From Sphingobacterium endophyticum (GTDB taxonomy: Bacteria > Bacteroidota > Bacteroidia > Sphingobacteriales > Sphingobacteriaceae): a stretch of 64,000 nucleotides of DNA. The stretch is from positions 62,001 to 126,000 of the forward strand of contig NZ_SMMI01000004.1 of NCBI RefSeq assembly GCF_009733535.1. The letters run 5' to 3'. The notes under the pieces are model-generated. The model did no database searches and had not been told where the DNA came from. It was given only the letters and a program-made list of their open reading frames with translations. Made by a program: the position numbers and the translations under genes. This document shows, piece after piece, positions 51,607 through 60,598 of the stretch; positions within the stretch are counted from its first letter, which is position 1, and each line of letters opens with the position of its first letter.

Positions 51607-52740
51607 GTGACTCGCTTATTCATATTTTTTACCTTCCTAATCTTTCCTTTTATAGGGTATAGTCAACTTTCAGAACTTACGAAAGAAATAAAATCCAGCC
51701 CCTTAATATTAGAACTTGAGACAGAAAATGGAGGAATCTTAGCTCAGAAAGGATTAAAATCAAGCACCTATGAAGGCGCATATTACAATGGATTAAATTT
51801 TAAAATTGGCTGGAAACAAAGAGCGAAAAAAGATCAATATTATCAAATTTACAATTACCCCATATACGGTATCGGATTGTATTCGAGCACCTTCAATACA
51901 GATATCTTAGGTAGTCCTTTCGCCATATACGGTTTTGTACAAACTCCAATTGCGCCTAAAGAAGATAGTAGATGGAGTTATGATTATAGAATTGGGTTAG
52001 GATTGTCAGGAAACTTTAAACCCTATAATGAAAATGAAAATCCACTTAACCTCGTAATTGGCTCTAAAAACAATGTCTTTATTGATTTGGGGATTAGGAC
52101 ACAATACAAAATTAACCCGCATTGGAAAGCAGGTGTTGGATTAGCATTTCATCACTTTTCAAATGGAGCATTAAGACTTCCCAATAAGGGTGTTAATCTA
52201 GTGCCATTAACGTTATCAGTAAATTATCAATTGAACCCAGAATTAGATATAAGAAGAGATTCAATATTAAAACCCTATTCAAAGAAAATCCTTTATCATA
52301 TAAACTATGGGGTTGGGTTTAAGCAATTAAAAGATGATTCAGACGAAAGATTCTTTAAAACAACTTTAAGTGCATATGCCAGCAGACATGTTTCCTATAA
52401 ATGGAGATTAGGAGGTGGTTTTGATTTATTCTATTCATCCTCTGGAAATGATGCTGAAATTGCAGGAGATAAATCCGGAAAAATTGGCTCCAAACTTTCT
52501 GGCGGTCCTTCATTATATGTTGCTCATATCTTAAATGAAAGATTGGTATTAAATGGTAATGTCGGCTATTATTTGCATAACCAAAGATTTAATGGAGAAA
52601 TAAGACGAGTCTTCCTCCGTGCAGGTGCCAGATATTATGTTTATAAAAACATAAATGCCGGAGTTTCGATCAAGGCACATATGGGAAAAGCTGATTTCAT
52701 CGAATGGACCGTTGGTTATACATTTAATAGAAATAAATAG
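51607..52740 (+). CDS. Acyloxyacyl hydrolase / lipid A deacylase PagL-like
   Basis: A 377-residue protein with a signal peptide (TRLFIFFTFLIFPFIGYSQ). The PagL family signature is clear in FHHFSNGALRLPNKGVNLV, which carries the catalytic His and Ser; the family removes the 3-O-acyl chain from lipid A in the outer membrane. The length is well over the Pseudomonas enzyme (about 170), with a second beta-rich part after it, so it may be a larger beta-barrel. I use the GTG at 51607, because a TTG start at 51571 lies in the apparent -7 promoter box. Confidence 0.8.
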   Translation: MTRLFIFFTFLIFPFIGYSQLSELTKEIKSSPLILELETENGGILAQKGLKSSTYEGAYYNGLNFKIGWKQRAKKDQYYQIYNYPIYGIGLYSSTFNTDILGSPFAIYGFVQTPIAPKEDSRWSYDYRIGLGLSGNFKPYNENENPLNLVIGSKNNVFIDLGIRTQYKINPHWKAGVGLAFHHFSNGALRLPNKGVNLVPLTLSVNYQLNPELDIRRDSILKPYSKKILYHINYGVGFKQLKDDSDERFFKTTLSAYASRHVSYKWRLGGGFDLFYSSSGNDAEIAGDKSGKIGSKLSGGPSLYVAHILNERLVLNGNVGYYLHNQRFNGEIRRVFLRAGARYYVYKNINAGVSIKAHMGKADFIEWTVGYTFNRNK

Positions 52741-52778
52741 AAACTTTTAAAGGATAGTTTTGTTCCCCTTAAAAGTTT
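52741..52778 (+). other. Hairpin in the spacer after the PagL-like gene
   Basis: AAACTTTTAA (52741-52750) pairs with TTAAAAGTTT (52769-52778) directly after the stop codon, but no T-run follows. A -7-like TAGTTTTG (52755-52762) lies in its loop, 21 bases before the next ATG. It may be part of the next gene's leader. Confidence 0.45.
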
Positions 52779-52782
52779 AACT

Positions 52783-53478
52783 ATGCTAAGAAAATTTGCT
52801 GAAAGGGTCATTCAGTTCAATAAAAACCTTCAATATCCAGGACAATTGCCTAGGGGATATTATGTTATGAATCCCTTCAACGACAATCCAGAAACCATGG
52901 ATGTTATGCAGCAATTTTATAATAAATATTATTCTGATAATAATTCTCGAAAGTTTATAGTTGGTATAAATCCTAGTCGACATGGAGCAGGTGTTACCGG
53001 TGTACCCTTTACTGACACTAAAAGGTTGGAGAGTATCTGCGGAATCAAGATGATTAGTGCTAAAACTCATGAAATATCATCCGTATATCTGTATGATGTA
53101 ATTCAAGCATTGGGAGGAGCAAAATCTTTTTATGCTGATTTTTATATAAACTCTCCGTTTCCATTAGCCATAATCAAGGAAGTAAAACCTGGACAATTTA
53201 TAAATGCTAATTATTATGATGATGCTCAATTATTTCTAATGGTTAAAGATTATATGATTGAGACTTTACGTAAACATTTTGAGTTGGGTTTGGATCGGAA
53301 TGAAGTCTTTGTGTTAGGAAAAAGAAACGCCATTTTTATTGATAAATTAAATAGAGAAGCAGAATTATTTGACAAACTCACAATTTTGGAGCACCCAAGA
53401 TTTATTCAACAATATAAGTCCAAAGATAAGGATCTCTATATTGACAAATATTTAAATGCATTTTCCAAAGAGGACTAA
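52783..53478 (+). CDS. SMUG2-like DNA glycosylase (DUF4918)
   Basis: A 231-residue protein of the DUF4918 / SMUG2 uracil-DNA glycosylase family. The conserved GINPSRHGAGVTGVPFTDT is the active-site region, and EHPRFIQQY is the DNA-minor-groove loop motif near the C-terminus. The family is found mainly in Bacteroidota and should excise uracil or damaged bases. It begins a small plus-strand group with DUF488 (2-base gap) and DUF2945 genes, pointing to DNA repair or stress protection. Confidence 0.9.
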   Translation: MLRKFAERVIQFNKNLQYPGQLPRGYYVMNPFNDNPETMDVMQQFYNKYYSDNNSRKFIVGINPSRHGAGVTGVPFTDTKRLESICGIKMISAKTHEISSVYLYDVIQALGGAKSFYADFYINSPFPLAIIKEVKPGQFINANYYDDAQLFLMVKDYMIETLRKHFELGLDRNEVFVLGKRNAIFIDKLNREAELFDKLTILEHPRFIQQYKSKDKDLYIDKYLNAFSKED

Positions 53479-53480
53479 AA

Positions 53481-54002
53481 ATGAATGTAATTTACAGCAT
53501 AGGACATTCAACTTATCCAATCCATGACTTCTTGGAGATCTTGGATTCCTTTAATATCCAACTATTGGCGGATATAAGGCGATATCCAGGCTCAAGGAAA
53601 TATCCTCAGTATAATCAAGATGCATTAAGAAAATCTCTGGAAGAACATGGAATTCAATACCAGTATATTGATGAGCTAGGCGGGAGAAGAAAACCAAAAA
53701 ATGACAGTCATAATACAGGCTGGAAAAACCTCTCATTTAGGGGCTATGCCGATTACATGGAAACGGACAACTTTCTAAGTGGCATAAACGAACTTGAACA
53801 GTTTGGAACTAATTTTAAAACTGTCTTCATGTGCTCCGAATCACTTTGGTGGCGATGCCATCGATCATTGGTATCCGATTACCTAAAATTAGAGGGTTGG
53901 AAAGTTTGGCATATCATGGGAAAAGAGAAAGAAATTGAACATCCATACAGCTCTGTTGCTCAAATAATTAATGGTCAATTAAGTTATTCTTTGTTTAAAT
54001 AA
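53481..54002 (+). CDS. DUF488 family protein
   Basis: A 173-residue cytoplasmic protein of the DUF488 family. Typical motifs are YSIGHSTYPIHDFLEIL, LADIRRYPGSRKYPQYN, YIDELGGRRKP and FMCSESLWWRCHRSLVSDYL. The Cys/His pair in CSESLWWRCHR is conserved in the family and may bind a metal or be an active site; the biochemical role is unknown. It is 2 bases after the SMUG2-like gene and 9 bases before the DUF2945 gene, so all three are one transcript. Confidence 0.9.
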   Translation: MNVIYSIGHSTYPIHDFLEILDSFNIQLLADIRRYPGSRKYPQYNQDALRKSLEEHGIQYQYIDELGGRRKPKNDSHNTGWKNLSFRGYADYMETDNFLSGINELEQFGTNFKTVFMCSESLWWRCHRSLVSDYLKLEGWKVWHIMGKEKEIEHPYSSVAQIINGQLSYSLFK

Positions 54003-54011
54003 ATAATAATT

Positions 54012-54221
54012 ATGGAACGCTTTAACATTGGTGACAAAGTAACTTGGAATTCTGAAGCCGGAAAAGTCACTGGAACAATAATTAAAATACATACTAGCAA
54101 TTTCAATTACAAAGGTTATACTCATCATGCCTCGGAGGAAGATCCACAATATGAAATTAAAAGTGATAAATCTGATCATATTGCAGCTCATAAAGGCAAA
54201 GCACTAACCCTAATTAAATAA
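54012..54221 (+). CDS. DUF2945 / hypervirulence-associated TUDOR-domain protein
   Basis: A 69-residue protein with the family pattern MERFNIGDKVTWNSEAGKV, TGTIIKIHTSNF, YTHHASEEDPQYEIKS and a C-terminal HKGKALTLI. The SH3/Tudor-like fold is short and beta-rich. The Pfam family (HVA1) occurs in bacteria near stress and DNA-repair genes. It is the last gene of the SMUG2-DUF488 group. Its function is unknown. Confidence 0.85.
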   Translation: MERFNIGDKVTWNSEAGKVTGTIIKIHTSNFNYKGYTHHASEEDPQYEIKSDKSDHIAAHKGKALTLIK

Positions 54222-54274
54222 AATTTCCTGTAACATTTCACCTGACAAATCATTAGACTTCATGCTATAATATG

Positions 54275-54282
54275 TAAATTTG
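54275..54282 (+). promoter_or_regulatory. Candidate -7 box for the ClC gene
   Basis: TAAATTTG fits TAnnTTTG about 75 bases before the ATG. There is no clear -33 box. Confidence 0.35.
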
Positions 54283-54357
54283 AGACGATCGAATCAAGAT
54301 TTATCAAATAAATCAATTCCTCACTAAACTCAATCTCATATTGGAATAAGATCTAAA

Positions 54358-55629
54358 ATGAATAGGAAAAAAGTTATTCAACAGAACTATTTTAAGCTAT
54401 TTGGAATCTCCTTAATTGTAGGATTATTAAGCTCTCTTCTAGCCCTTGCACTACGATACATTACAGAAAAAACTGAACATCATGTTTTTAGCTTTATCAG
54501 TAATACAAACCCATTATTGTTTATTATTTTTCCAACTATAGGAATTACCATCATATATTTTCTTAGAAAATTTGTTTTTAAAGGCCGTAAAAACAAGGGA
54601 ATCACTGAAATATACAAAACATTAGATCTCCGTAAAGATCATCTCCCCTTGTTTAAAATTCCTTCACACTTTATAAATGGTTTTTTAACGGTGATATTTG
54701 GGGGATCATCTGGAATCGAAGTTTCAACAGTGGTTTCGACAGCAACCATAGGAAATGAAATCTATAAGAAAAATTATTCCGCAAAACTTTATAAAAGAGA
54801 ACTAATCTGTGCAGCCTCTGCCGCAGGAGTCGCTATTCTATTTTCAAGTCCATTAGCCGGACTATTGTTTGGCATAGAAGTAATAAGCAGAAAATTTAAA
54901 AAAACTATCTTAATTAGTTGTATGGGTTCTACTCTGGTGGCAGCTTTCTTTCTGTATATTTTAGGAAATGAACCCATAATCCCTCAGGAACTAACTGATT
55001 GGCAATGGAAATCAGTACCCTTCTTTATATTATTAAGTTTTTTTGCAGGATTATTTGCTGTTGGATTTACTTTACTAGTAATCCATACCAAATCATTTTT
55101 CGGGAATATTAACAATAATTTTATTCGGGTCAATTTAGGTGCTATTTCAGTTGGACTACTTATTTATTATTTCCCGGTTTTATTTGGGGATAGTTATCAT
55201 GGATTAAATGAGATATTGTCATCGGAATCGAATTCAATTTGGTACCTTCTTTTATTAATATTTTTAAAACCATTGGCGTCATCCTTAACATTGGGTGCAG
55301 GCGGAGATGGAGGAGTTTTTGCCCCTAGTATTATTGCTGGAGCATTTATGGGATTGACAATGGCCATATTTTGTAAAACGGTTTTACACATGGATATTAA
55401 TCCAATAAATTTTGCATTAATCGGCGCCGGATCTGCCCTTTCAGCAGCAATCTACGCTCCTCTTACCAGCATCATTCTGATATGTAATATTGCTCCAAAT
55501 GGATATATCCTCATAATACCACTTTTAGTTTGTTGCTTTATTTCAAAATTCTTTGCCAATAAATTATTACCTTATAATGTTTATACTTATGATATGTATA
55601 AAGACAATCTAAACAAATCCTCCATTTAA
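54358..55629 (+). CDS. ClC family chloride channel/transporter
   Basis: A 423-residue membrane protein of the ClC family, with about 11 helices and the C-terminal part without CBS domains. The gate glutamate is retained in FGGSSGIEVSTVV, where GIEVS replaces the usual GREGP, and the third motif reads GGDGGVFAPSI. The overall design fits bacterial Cl-/H+ exchangers. The altered residues around the gate make ion choice uncertain. Its stop overlaps an ATG of the next frame as TAATG; the phosphoesterase signal peptide starts 30 bases later. Confidence 0.88.
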   Translation: MNRKKVIQQNYFKLFGISLIVGLLSSLLALALRYITEKTEHHVFSFISNTNPLLFIIFPTIGITIIYFLRKFVFKGRKNKGITEIYKTLDLRKDHLPLFKIPSHFINGFLTVIFGGSSGIEVSTVVSTATIGNEIYKKNYSAKLYKRELICAASAAGVAILFSSPLAGLLFGIEVISRKFKKTILISCMGSTLVAAFFLYILGNEPIIPQELTDWQWKSVPFFILLSFFAGLFAVGFTLLVIHTKSFFGNINNNFIRVNLGAISVGLLIYYFPVLFGDSYHGLNEILSSESNSIWYLLLLIFLKPLASSLTLGAGGDGGVFAPSIIAGAFMGLTMAIFCKTVLHMDINPINFALIGAGSALSAAIYAPLTSIILICNIAPNGYILIIPLLVCCFISKFFANKLLPYNVYTYDMYKDNLNKSSI

Positions 55630-55658
55630 TGGATTCATTCAACTTAAAACCAAAACCT

Positions 55659-56819
55659 ATGAATAAGTCTACTTTCATCCTTTTAATTTCCTTATTTCTA
55701 CTATGCAAGGGGCTGTTTGCACAAGAAAAAATTAAGATCAGCCACCTCCCCTATATTCAGGCTCTGACCGATTCCACTGTTTCAATCCTCTGGACGACAA
55801 ATAAAGATGCCATCGGATGGGTCGAAATTGCACCGGATGATCAAACACATTTTTATCAACAAGAAAGACCTAAAATATTTGCCGGGAAATATGGCTTTAA
55901 AAATGTAGGAACTGTCCATCAGGTAGATTTAAAGGATTTAAAACCCGGAACAAAATATAGATATAGAGTGTACAATCAGGAGGTTCTTAAACATGAAGGG
56001 ACCAAGGTTCAATATGGTGATTATACCGCAACAAATGTTTACAGTGAAAAACCATTAACTTTTTCAACAGTAGGTACTAAAAAACAAGTATCATTCGCTG
56101 TAATCAATGATATTCATGGCAAAAATGAGGTAATGAGCAACTTGTTAAATCAAGTGGATCTTAATAACACAGATTTCGTGGTTTTTAATGGAGATATGGT
56201 TGATAACCTATTGAGCGAGGAACAAATGTTTAGTGGCTTTATGGATAATGCCATTAAGACCTTCGCAAGTGAAAAGCCTATGTACTATTCAAGAGGGAAT
56301 CATGAAACAAGAGGACCATTTGCAGTAGCCTATCCTAAATATTTCCCAACGAGTTCGGGAGAATTATACTACATGTTCAATCAAGGGGATGCATGTTTCA
56401 TTGTACTTGATTGTGGAGAAGACAAACCCGACAGTGACATCGAATATAGTGGAATAGTGGACATGGATGCCTATCGTACTGAACAGGCAAAATGGTTAGA
56501 AAAAGCTGTTGAAAACCCTATCTATAAAAATGCCAAATATAAAATCATTATTTGCCATATCCCTCCTGTTTTAGGTTGGCATGGAATGGAGGACCTTCGA
56601 AATAAATTTGTACCAATCTTAAACAAATCTGGTGCTCAGATTATGTTGAGCGGTCATATGCACAAACATGAAATCCTTAAATCAGACAACACAGTCAATT
56701 TCCCAATAATTATAAACTCAAATGTAAATTTGATAAAAGCAACCCTTGATGATAAACAAGGATCATTCAAGATCTATAATCAAGAGGGAAAATTAGTTGA
56801 AGAATTGCTGATTAAGTAG
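55659..56819 (+). CDS. Exported metallophosphoesterase, purple acid phosphatase-like
   Basis: A 386-residue exported enzyme. A signal peptide (MNKSTFILLISLFLLCKGLFA) is followed by a fibronectin-like N-terminal domain (LPYIQALTDSTVSILWTT, about 25-130) as in purple acid phosphatases, and a calcineurin-like catalytic domain with AVINDIHGK, NGDMVDN, RGNHETRG, IICHIPPV and LSGHMHKHE. It should hydrolyse phosphate esters in the periplasm or at the surface. I chose the ATG at 55659, at the signal peptide, over the ATG at 55629 that overlaps the ClC stop. Confidence 0.9.
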   Translation: MNKSTFILLISLFLLCKGLFAQEKIKISHLPYIQALTDSTVSILWTTNKDAIGWVEIAPDDQTHFYQQERPKIFAGKYGFKNVGTVHQVDLKDLKPGTKYRYRVYNQEVLKHEGTKVQYGDYTATNVYSEKPLTFSTVGTKKQVSFAVINDIHGKNEVMSNLLNQVDLNNTDFVVFNGDMVDNLLSEEQMFSGFMDNAIKTFASEKPMYYSRGNHETRGPFAVAYPKYFPTSSGELYYMFNQGDACFIVLDCGEDKPDSDIEYSGIVDMDAYRTEQAKWLEKAVENPIYKNAKYKIIICHIPPVLGWHGMEDLRNKFVPILNKSGAQIMLSGHMHKHEILKSDNTVNFPIIINSNVNLIKATLDDKQGSFKIYNQEGKLVEELLIK

Positions 56820-56860
56820 AAAGGAAAAAATGTCTGTCTTTAACCTTCAGGCTTTTCTTT

Positions 56861-57460
56861 CTATTTGAACAATTTAAAAATCTTACTACCAAAATTCTTG
56901 TCTACTGTAATGTAGGAAGGGTAATAGATATTCTGTCCTGCAATTTTAATTGAAGGTTTTATTTTCAAAACCATAAAGCCTTCTGATTTCTTGTTTAATA
57001 ATTCATCGAAGAATTTGTCAAAACCGTTTTCCTTGGCCTTATTAAAAATATTTGCTTTAAAAGTCATAGGTACAATAGTACTCTCTCCCTTTTGAAGGTT
57101 TACATTTTGATCTACCGTACCCTCGAATAAAGGAGAATTTTGAATTTCAATCACGTATTTGAAAGAATTGAATGCTGCCTTTTGAACTTCAGGATTCGTA
57201 ATTTTCAGATTTACCTTCCCTTCTAATGGAAGTTCTTTGCTAAATAAAGCAACTGCCAATCCTGCAATAGATGACATATTATAATTACCGTCCGAACCTT
57301 TAAATGATTCGAGTGACTTTCCATTAAACTTCACTTGGTCGACAGATTCTACATCATATTCACAATCAGCTAATGCTTTAATCTGTGCCTTCTTGTTAAC
57401 TTGACAGCTTGATAAAATAAACACCGTACAAACGGCCAATATTCCAATAATCTTTTTCAT
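56861..57460 (-). CDS. Hypothetical lipoprotein
   Basis: A 199-residue exported lipoprotein: the leader ends with VFILSSC (Cys19). The body is beta-strand-rich with a repeated hydrophobic/charged pattern (GKVNLKITNPEVQKAAFNSF, then VIEIQNSPLFEGTVDQN), which recalls LEA14-like / WHy-domain proteins; I cannot confirm it. It is 6 bases after the next gene on the same strand, so the two exported proteins are likely one operon. Function unknown. Confidence 0.7.
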   Translation of the reverse strand: MKKIIGILAVCTVFILSSCQVNKKAQIKALADCEYDVESVDQVKFNGKSLESFKGSDGNYNMSSIAGLAVALFSKELPLEGKVNLKITNPEVQKAAFNSFKYVIEIQNSPLFEGTVDQNVNLQKGESTIVPMTFKANIFNKAKENGFDKFFDELLNKKSEGFMVLKIKPSIKIAGQNIYYPSYITVDKNFGSKIFKLFK

Positions 57461-57466
57461 ATTCTT

Positions 57467-58222
57467 TTACTTTCTTCCAAAATTATAAATCAATCCGAGT
57501 ATAAATACTGCATTTCCAGGTTTCAAATATTGATTGTCCATTAGTCCAATATTCCATCCATTTGTATATTGTATTTGAAATCCTTTATTTAATTCAAGCC
57601 TTGTAAAGAAAACAGGTTCAATATAAATATTCTCTTCTAATGGACTTGAAACGCCATTTAATTCAAAGCGATCCATCTTAATTCGACTTAAGCGAATGGC
57701 AGTACCGTAGTTTAGAGTTCTTTTCTTACCAAAAAGATTAATCTTGTTTTTTTTTGTGGAAGAAAAATTCGCCTGAATAAAGATTTTATTAAAGTCAAGG
57801 TCCCTTGTTTCAACCGGGTCTGAACCCGTAGTACTCGCTCTCTTATCAACATCGGTGGTTGCACCCACACCATATCCCCCATAGAACTCAAGTACACTTC
57901 TTTTAGATTTTCCTACTAAAGTATAGTAGCCAAGCCCCCCTTCATAGAGGTATTGTTTAAAATCATTATTGGTGGAAGTATAATTTAGATAGGAACCATT
58001 TCCAATTACTGCTAAATGGTCTGTGAAAGCAACTCCAAGATTGCCACTTAAATTCCCTTTTGGATTAACATGTGCGGCAATATAACCCTCGCCCTTGTTG
58101 TTAAACATCGGAGTGGCTGGAACATTTGGAAGATAAACGGAACTACAGCTGCTCAACCAAGTTATACCGCTGAACAACAAGAAAATTAATAGTGAAGACC
58201 TTACTTTATTCATAAAACTCAT
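57467..58222 (-). CDS. Hypothetical exported protein, likely outer-membrane beta-barrel lipoprotein
   Basis: A 251-residue protein with a lipoprotein-type leader (FSGITWLSSC, about Cys26). The rest is alternating-residue beta-strand sequence with aromatic girdles and a C-terminal VFILGLIYNFGRK, like a small outer-membrane barrel. I recognise no named family. It is 6 bases upstream of the lipoprotein gene at 57460. Both ATG at 58222 and at 58213 (MNKVRSSLLIFLLF) are possible starts. Confidence 0.65.
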   Translation of the reverse strand: MSFMNKVRSSLLIFLLFSGITWLSSCSSVYLPNVPATPMFNNKGEGYIAAHVNPKGNLSGNLGVAFTDHLAVIGNGSYLNYTSTNNDFKQYLYEGGLGYYTLVGKSKRSVLEFYGGYGVGATTDVDKRASTTGSDPVETRDLDFNKIFIQANFSSTKKNKINLFGKKRTLNYGTAIRLSRIKMDRFELNGVSSPLEENIYIEPVFFTRLELNKGFQIQYTNGWNIGLMDNQYLKPGNAVFILGLIYNFGRK

Positions 58223-58297
58223 TAACCCTGCATCTCCACAAATTATTATGCCAAAGATGCAGAATTTAACAAAAAGTAAGACTTTTATTTAGTTAAT

Positions 58298-59131
58298 TTA
58301 GATAATACCATGGATTTCAAGCTGCTGCTGCATTTCTTTCTGCAGAAGAATTGCTTCTTCACGAGCTCTTTCTGCAAAATCCTTACCTTTTGAAGCGTAA
58401 ATAATTCCTCGTGTACTATTTACTAATAATCCACAGTCTTTATTCATTCCATATTCGCAGACATCAGATAGGGAGCCTCCCTGTGCTCCTACGCCAGGAA
58501 CCAACAGGAAATGATCCGGAGCATGCTCCCGAATCTTGGTAAAAGCTTCACCACGGGTCGCCCCAACAACGTACATGATATTCTCCGAAGTGCCCCAAGT
58601 ATTCACCTTGTCGATAACTTCTTCAAAAAGCTGTTTGCCTTCAAAATTCTTAAAATTTTGAAAGTCTAAGCTACCTTGATTGGATGTTAAAGCCAAAACA
58701 ATCGCCCATTTCCCTTTAAACTCTAAAAATGGTGTCACTGAATCTTCGCCCATATAAGGAGCGATCGTTATAGAATCAAAGCTCAATCCTGAAGACTCAG
58801 GGTTAAAAAATGCCTGTGCATACATTTTTGATGTATTTCCTATATCTCCCCTCTTCGCATCAGCAATGCTAAAACAATCTTTAGGTAAGACTTCACAAGT
58901 TTTCCTTAAAGATTCCCAGCCCTTTACTCCATAACTCTCATAAAATGCAATGTTTGGTTTATAAGCAACACATAAATCCGAGGTTGCTTCAATGATTGCT
59001 TTATTAAAGGAAAAAATCGGATCTTCCTCTTCTAGAAGATGTTCAGGTATTTTGCTGATATCCGTATCTAGCCCTACGCATAAAAAACTCTTTTTCGTTT
59101 TTATGTTCTCGATTAGCTCTTGCTTAGTCAT
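58298..59131 (-). CDS. pyrF: Orotidine 5'-phosphate decarboxylase (type 2)
   Basis: Last step of UMP synthesis: decarboxylation of OMP. The 277-residue length and sequence match the longer type 2 enzyme: [14 protein letters not shown] at the N-terminus, the catalytic [15 protein letters not shown] and the [10 protein letters not shown] and [10 protein letters not shown] phosphate-binding segments. It follows tlpA by 2 bases and rluA before that, so the three genes are one minus-strand operon. Confidence 0.96.
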   Translation of the reverse strand: MTKQELIENIKTKKSFLCVGLDTDISKIPEHLLEEEDPIFSFNKAIIEATSDLCVAYKPNIAFYESYGVKGWESLRKTCEVLPKDCFSIADAKRGDIGNTSKMYAQAFFNPESSGLSFDSITIAPYMGEDSVTPFLEFKGKWAIVLALTSNQGSLDFQNFKNFEGKQLFEEVIDKVNTWGTSENIMYVVGATRGEAFTKIREHAPDHFLLVPGVGAQGGSLSDVCEYGMNKDCGLLVNSTRGIIYASKGKDFAERAREEAILLQKEMQQQLEIHGII

Positions 59132-59133
59132 TA

Positions 59134-59733
59134 TTATTGATTGATTTGGGAAATTAAGAAATCTTCAAATTCTTTGGTCGAATAATCAGCCATTCCGGCG
59201 TGATCAAATACGAGCATACCTTGCTTATTCAGGACAATTGTTGATGGAATAGAATTTCCCAACCAAGTTGATGGTATATCGCTTTCTGGAAAGTAAATTG
59301 GCATATCTAATTTCTCCTTCGCCAAAAATTCTTTTGCTCCATCCAAATTATGCTCAATTTCAACTAGCATAAAAACAACATTTTCATTGTCTTTATATTT
59401 ATTATATAATTTTTGGATAGACGGCATCTCAGCACGGCATGGACCACACCAGGTAGCCCAAAAGTTAATGAATACAACTTTGCCCTGTAGGTCATGAGTA
59501 CTCACAATCTTCCCTGCTTCATCCGATAATTTAGCAGATTCTGTCATAACCATTGGTGTTGCTGATGGCTGTGAATTTGTGGTCTGAGCTGGAACATCGG
59601 GTTTAAAAAGTCCTATTTTCATTAAGCCCCGTTGAATAGCAACCCTTGTTGTTGGGGTAATTACTAATATCGCCAAAATGATAATGAGTACCCAAGAAAG
59701 TATGTTCTTGGTATTATTTTTCTTTTCTGCCAT
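59134..59733 (-). CDS. TlpA-like thioredoxin-family protein
   Basis: A 199-residue thiol:disulfide protein anchored in the inner membrane by one helix (about 11-28). The thioredoxin domain, facing the periplasm, has the redox motif [13 protein letters not shown] (Cys96 and Cys99). The [13 protein letters not shown] strand and the cis-Pro loop ([12 protein letters not shown]) are present. It should reduce disulfides in exported proteins, such as cytochrome c apoproteins. It lies 2 bases from both rluA and pyrF. Confidence 0.92.
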   Translation of the reverse strand: MAEKKNNTKNILSWVLIIILAILVITPTTRVAIQRGLMKIGLFKPDVPAQTTNSQPSATPMVMTESAKLSDEAGKIVSTHDLQGKVVFINFWATWCGPCRAEMPSIQKLYNKYKDNENVVFMLVEIEHNLDGAKEFLAKEKLDMPIYFPESDIPSTWLGNSIPSTIVLNKQGMLVFDHAGMADYSTKEFEDFLISQINQ

Positions 59734-59735
59734 AA

Positions 59736-60479
59736 TTAGGAATCAAATTTCTCTAGCTGTTTTAACAAAGTAGCAAAATCTTTCGGGTATTCTGCTTCAA
59801 AAGCATATTCTTTACCATCCATTGTAAATTTTACGGCTTTTGAATGAAGAGCAAAACGCTTCATAATAGGAAGTTCTTCCTGATCCTTTGAAAGTGTAAA
59901 TCCTCTTTTTTTAATCTGAGAAAGATAGACAGGTTTTCCACGATACATTGCATCCCCAACGATAGCTGCGTGTTGGGTAGCTAAATGAATACGAATTTGG
60001 TGCATCCTACCAGTGATAGGCTTACACTCTACCAAAGTATAATTCTTGAAATATTTAATGCTATTGAATATTGTTTCTGCAGGTTTACCATTATAACGAT
60101 CTATCGTTACATTTTTATTCCCTTGATTTAAGATAGGTAAGTCGACGCTTAAATTCTCAAAAATATGGGTCCCCCCTATTATCGCATGATAGGTTTTGTC
60201 TACACGACGTTTTTCAAATTCTATTGACATCAACCGATAAGTTTCTGGATTCTTTGCAATAAGCAAAACTCCCGAAGTGTCTTTATCCAGGCGATGGCAA
60301 ACTTGAGCATCTGGGTAATAGCTTTTCGCTAATCGTAGGATATTTACCTCATCACCCCCACGAGCATCTAAGGACGCTACAAAAGGAGGTTTATTAATAA
60401 CTATTAGGTTATCATCCTCATGTATGATAAGTTCTTTGAATTTCGGAAATTTAAATAGATTTTTCTCTTGTTGAGCCAT
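59736..60479 (-). CDS. RluA-family pseudouridine synthase
   Basis: A 247-residue enzyme that turns uridine to pseudouridine in RNA. The catalytic Asp65 lies in the family motif CHRLDKDTSGVLLIAKNPE, preceded by VINKPPFVAS and followed by GRMHQIRIHLATQHAAIVGD. There is no S4 domain at the N-terminus. The RNA target cannot be told. It leads the rluA-tlpA-pyrF operon (2-base gap) and is divergent from panB. A -7-like TATTTTTG lies directly before the ATG, so the leader might be absent; no -33 box supports it. Confidence 0.9.
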   Translation of the reverse strand: MAQQEKNLFKFPKFKELIIHEDDNLIVINKPPFVASLDARGGDEVNILRLAKSYYPDAQVCHRLDKDTSGVLLIAKNPETYRLMSIEFEKRRVDKTYHAIIGGTHIFENLSVDLPILNQGNKNVTIDRYNGKPAETIFNSIKYFKNYTLVECKPITGRMHQIRIHLATQHAAIVGDAMYRGKPVYLSQIKKRGFTLSKDQEELPIMKRFALHSKAVKFTMDGKEYAFEAEYPKDFATLLKQLEKFDS

Positions 60480-60549
60480 TTTGCAAAAATAAGAAATATT
60501 GCTAATTTTCTATAATTCAGCGTAGTTTAACCAATAGGTTAACATTCAG

Positions 60550-60580
60550 GTTGATACTCCTATAAAAATGTCTACTTTTG
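60550..60580 (+). promoter_or_regulatory. Promoter of panB
   Basis: GTTG (60550-60553), a 19-base spacer and TACTTTTG (60573-60580) match the Bacteroidota promoter (TTTG-N19-TAnnTTTG) but for one base. The ATG is 19 bases downstream. An in-frame TTG that could be read as a start is the last three bases of the -7 box. Confidence 0.75.
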
Positions 60581-60598
60581 CAATATAAGCAATCTAAC

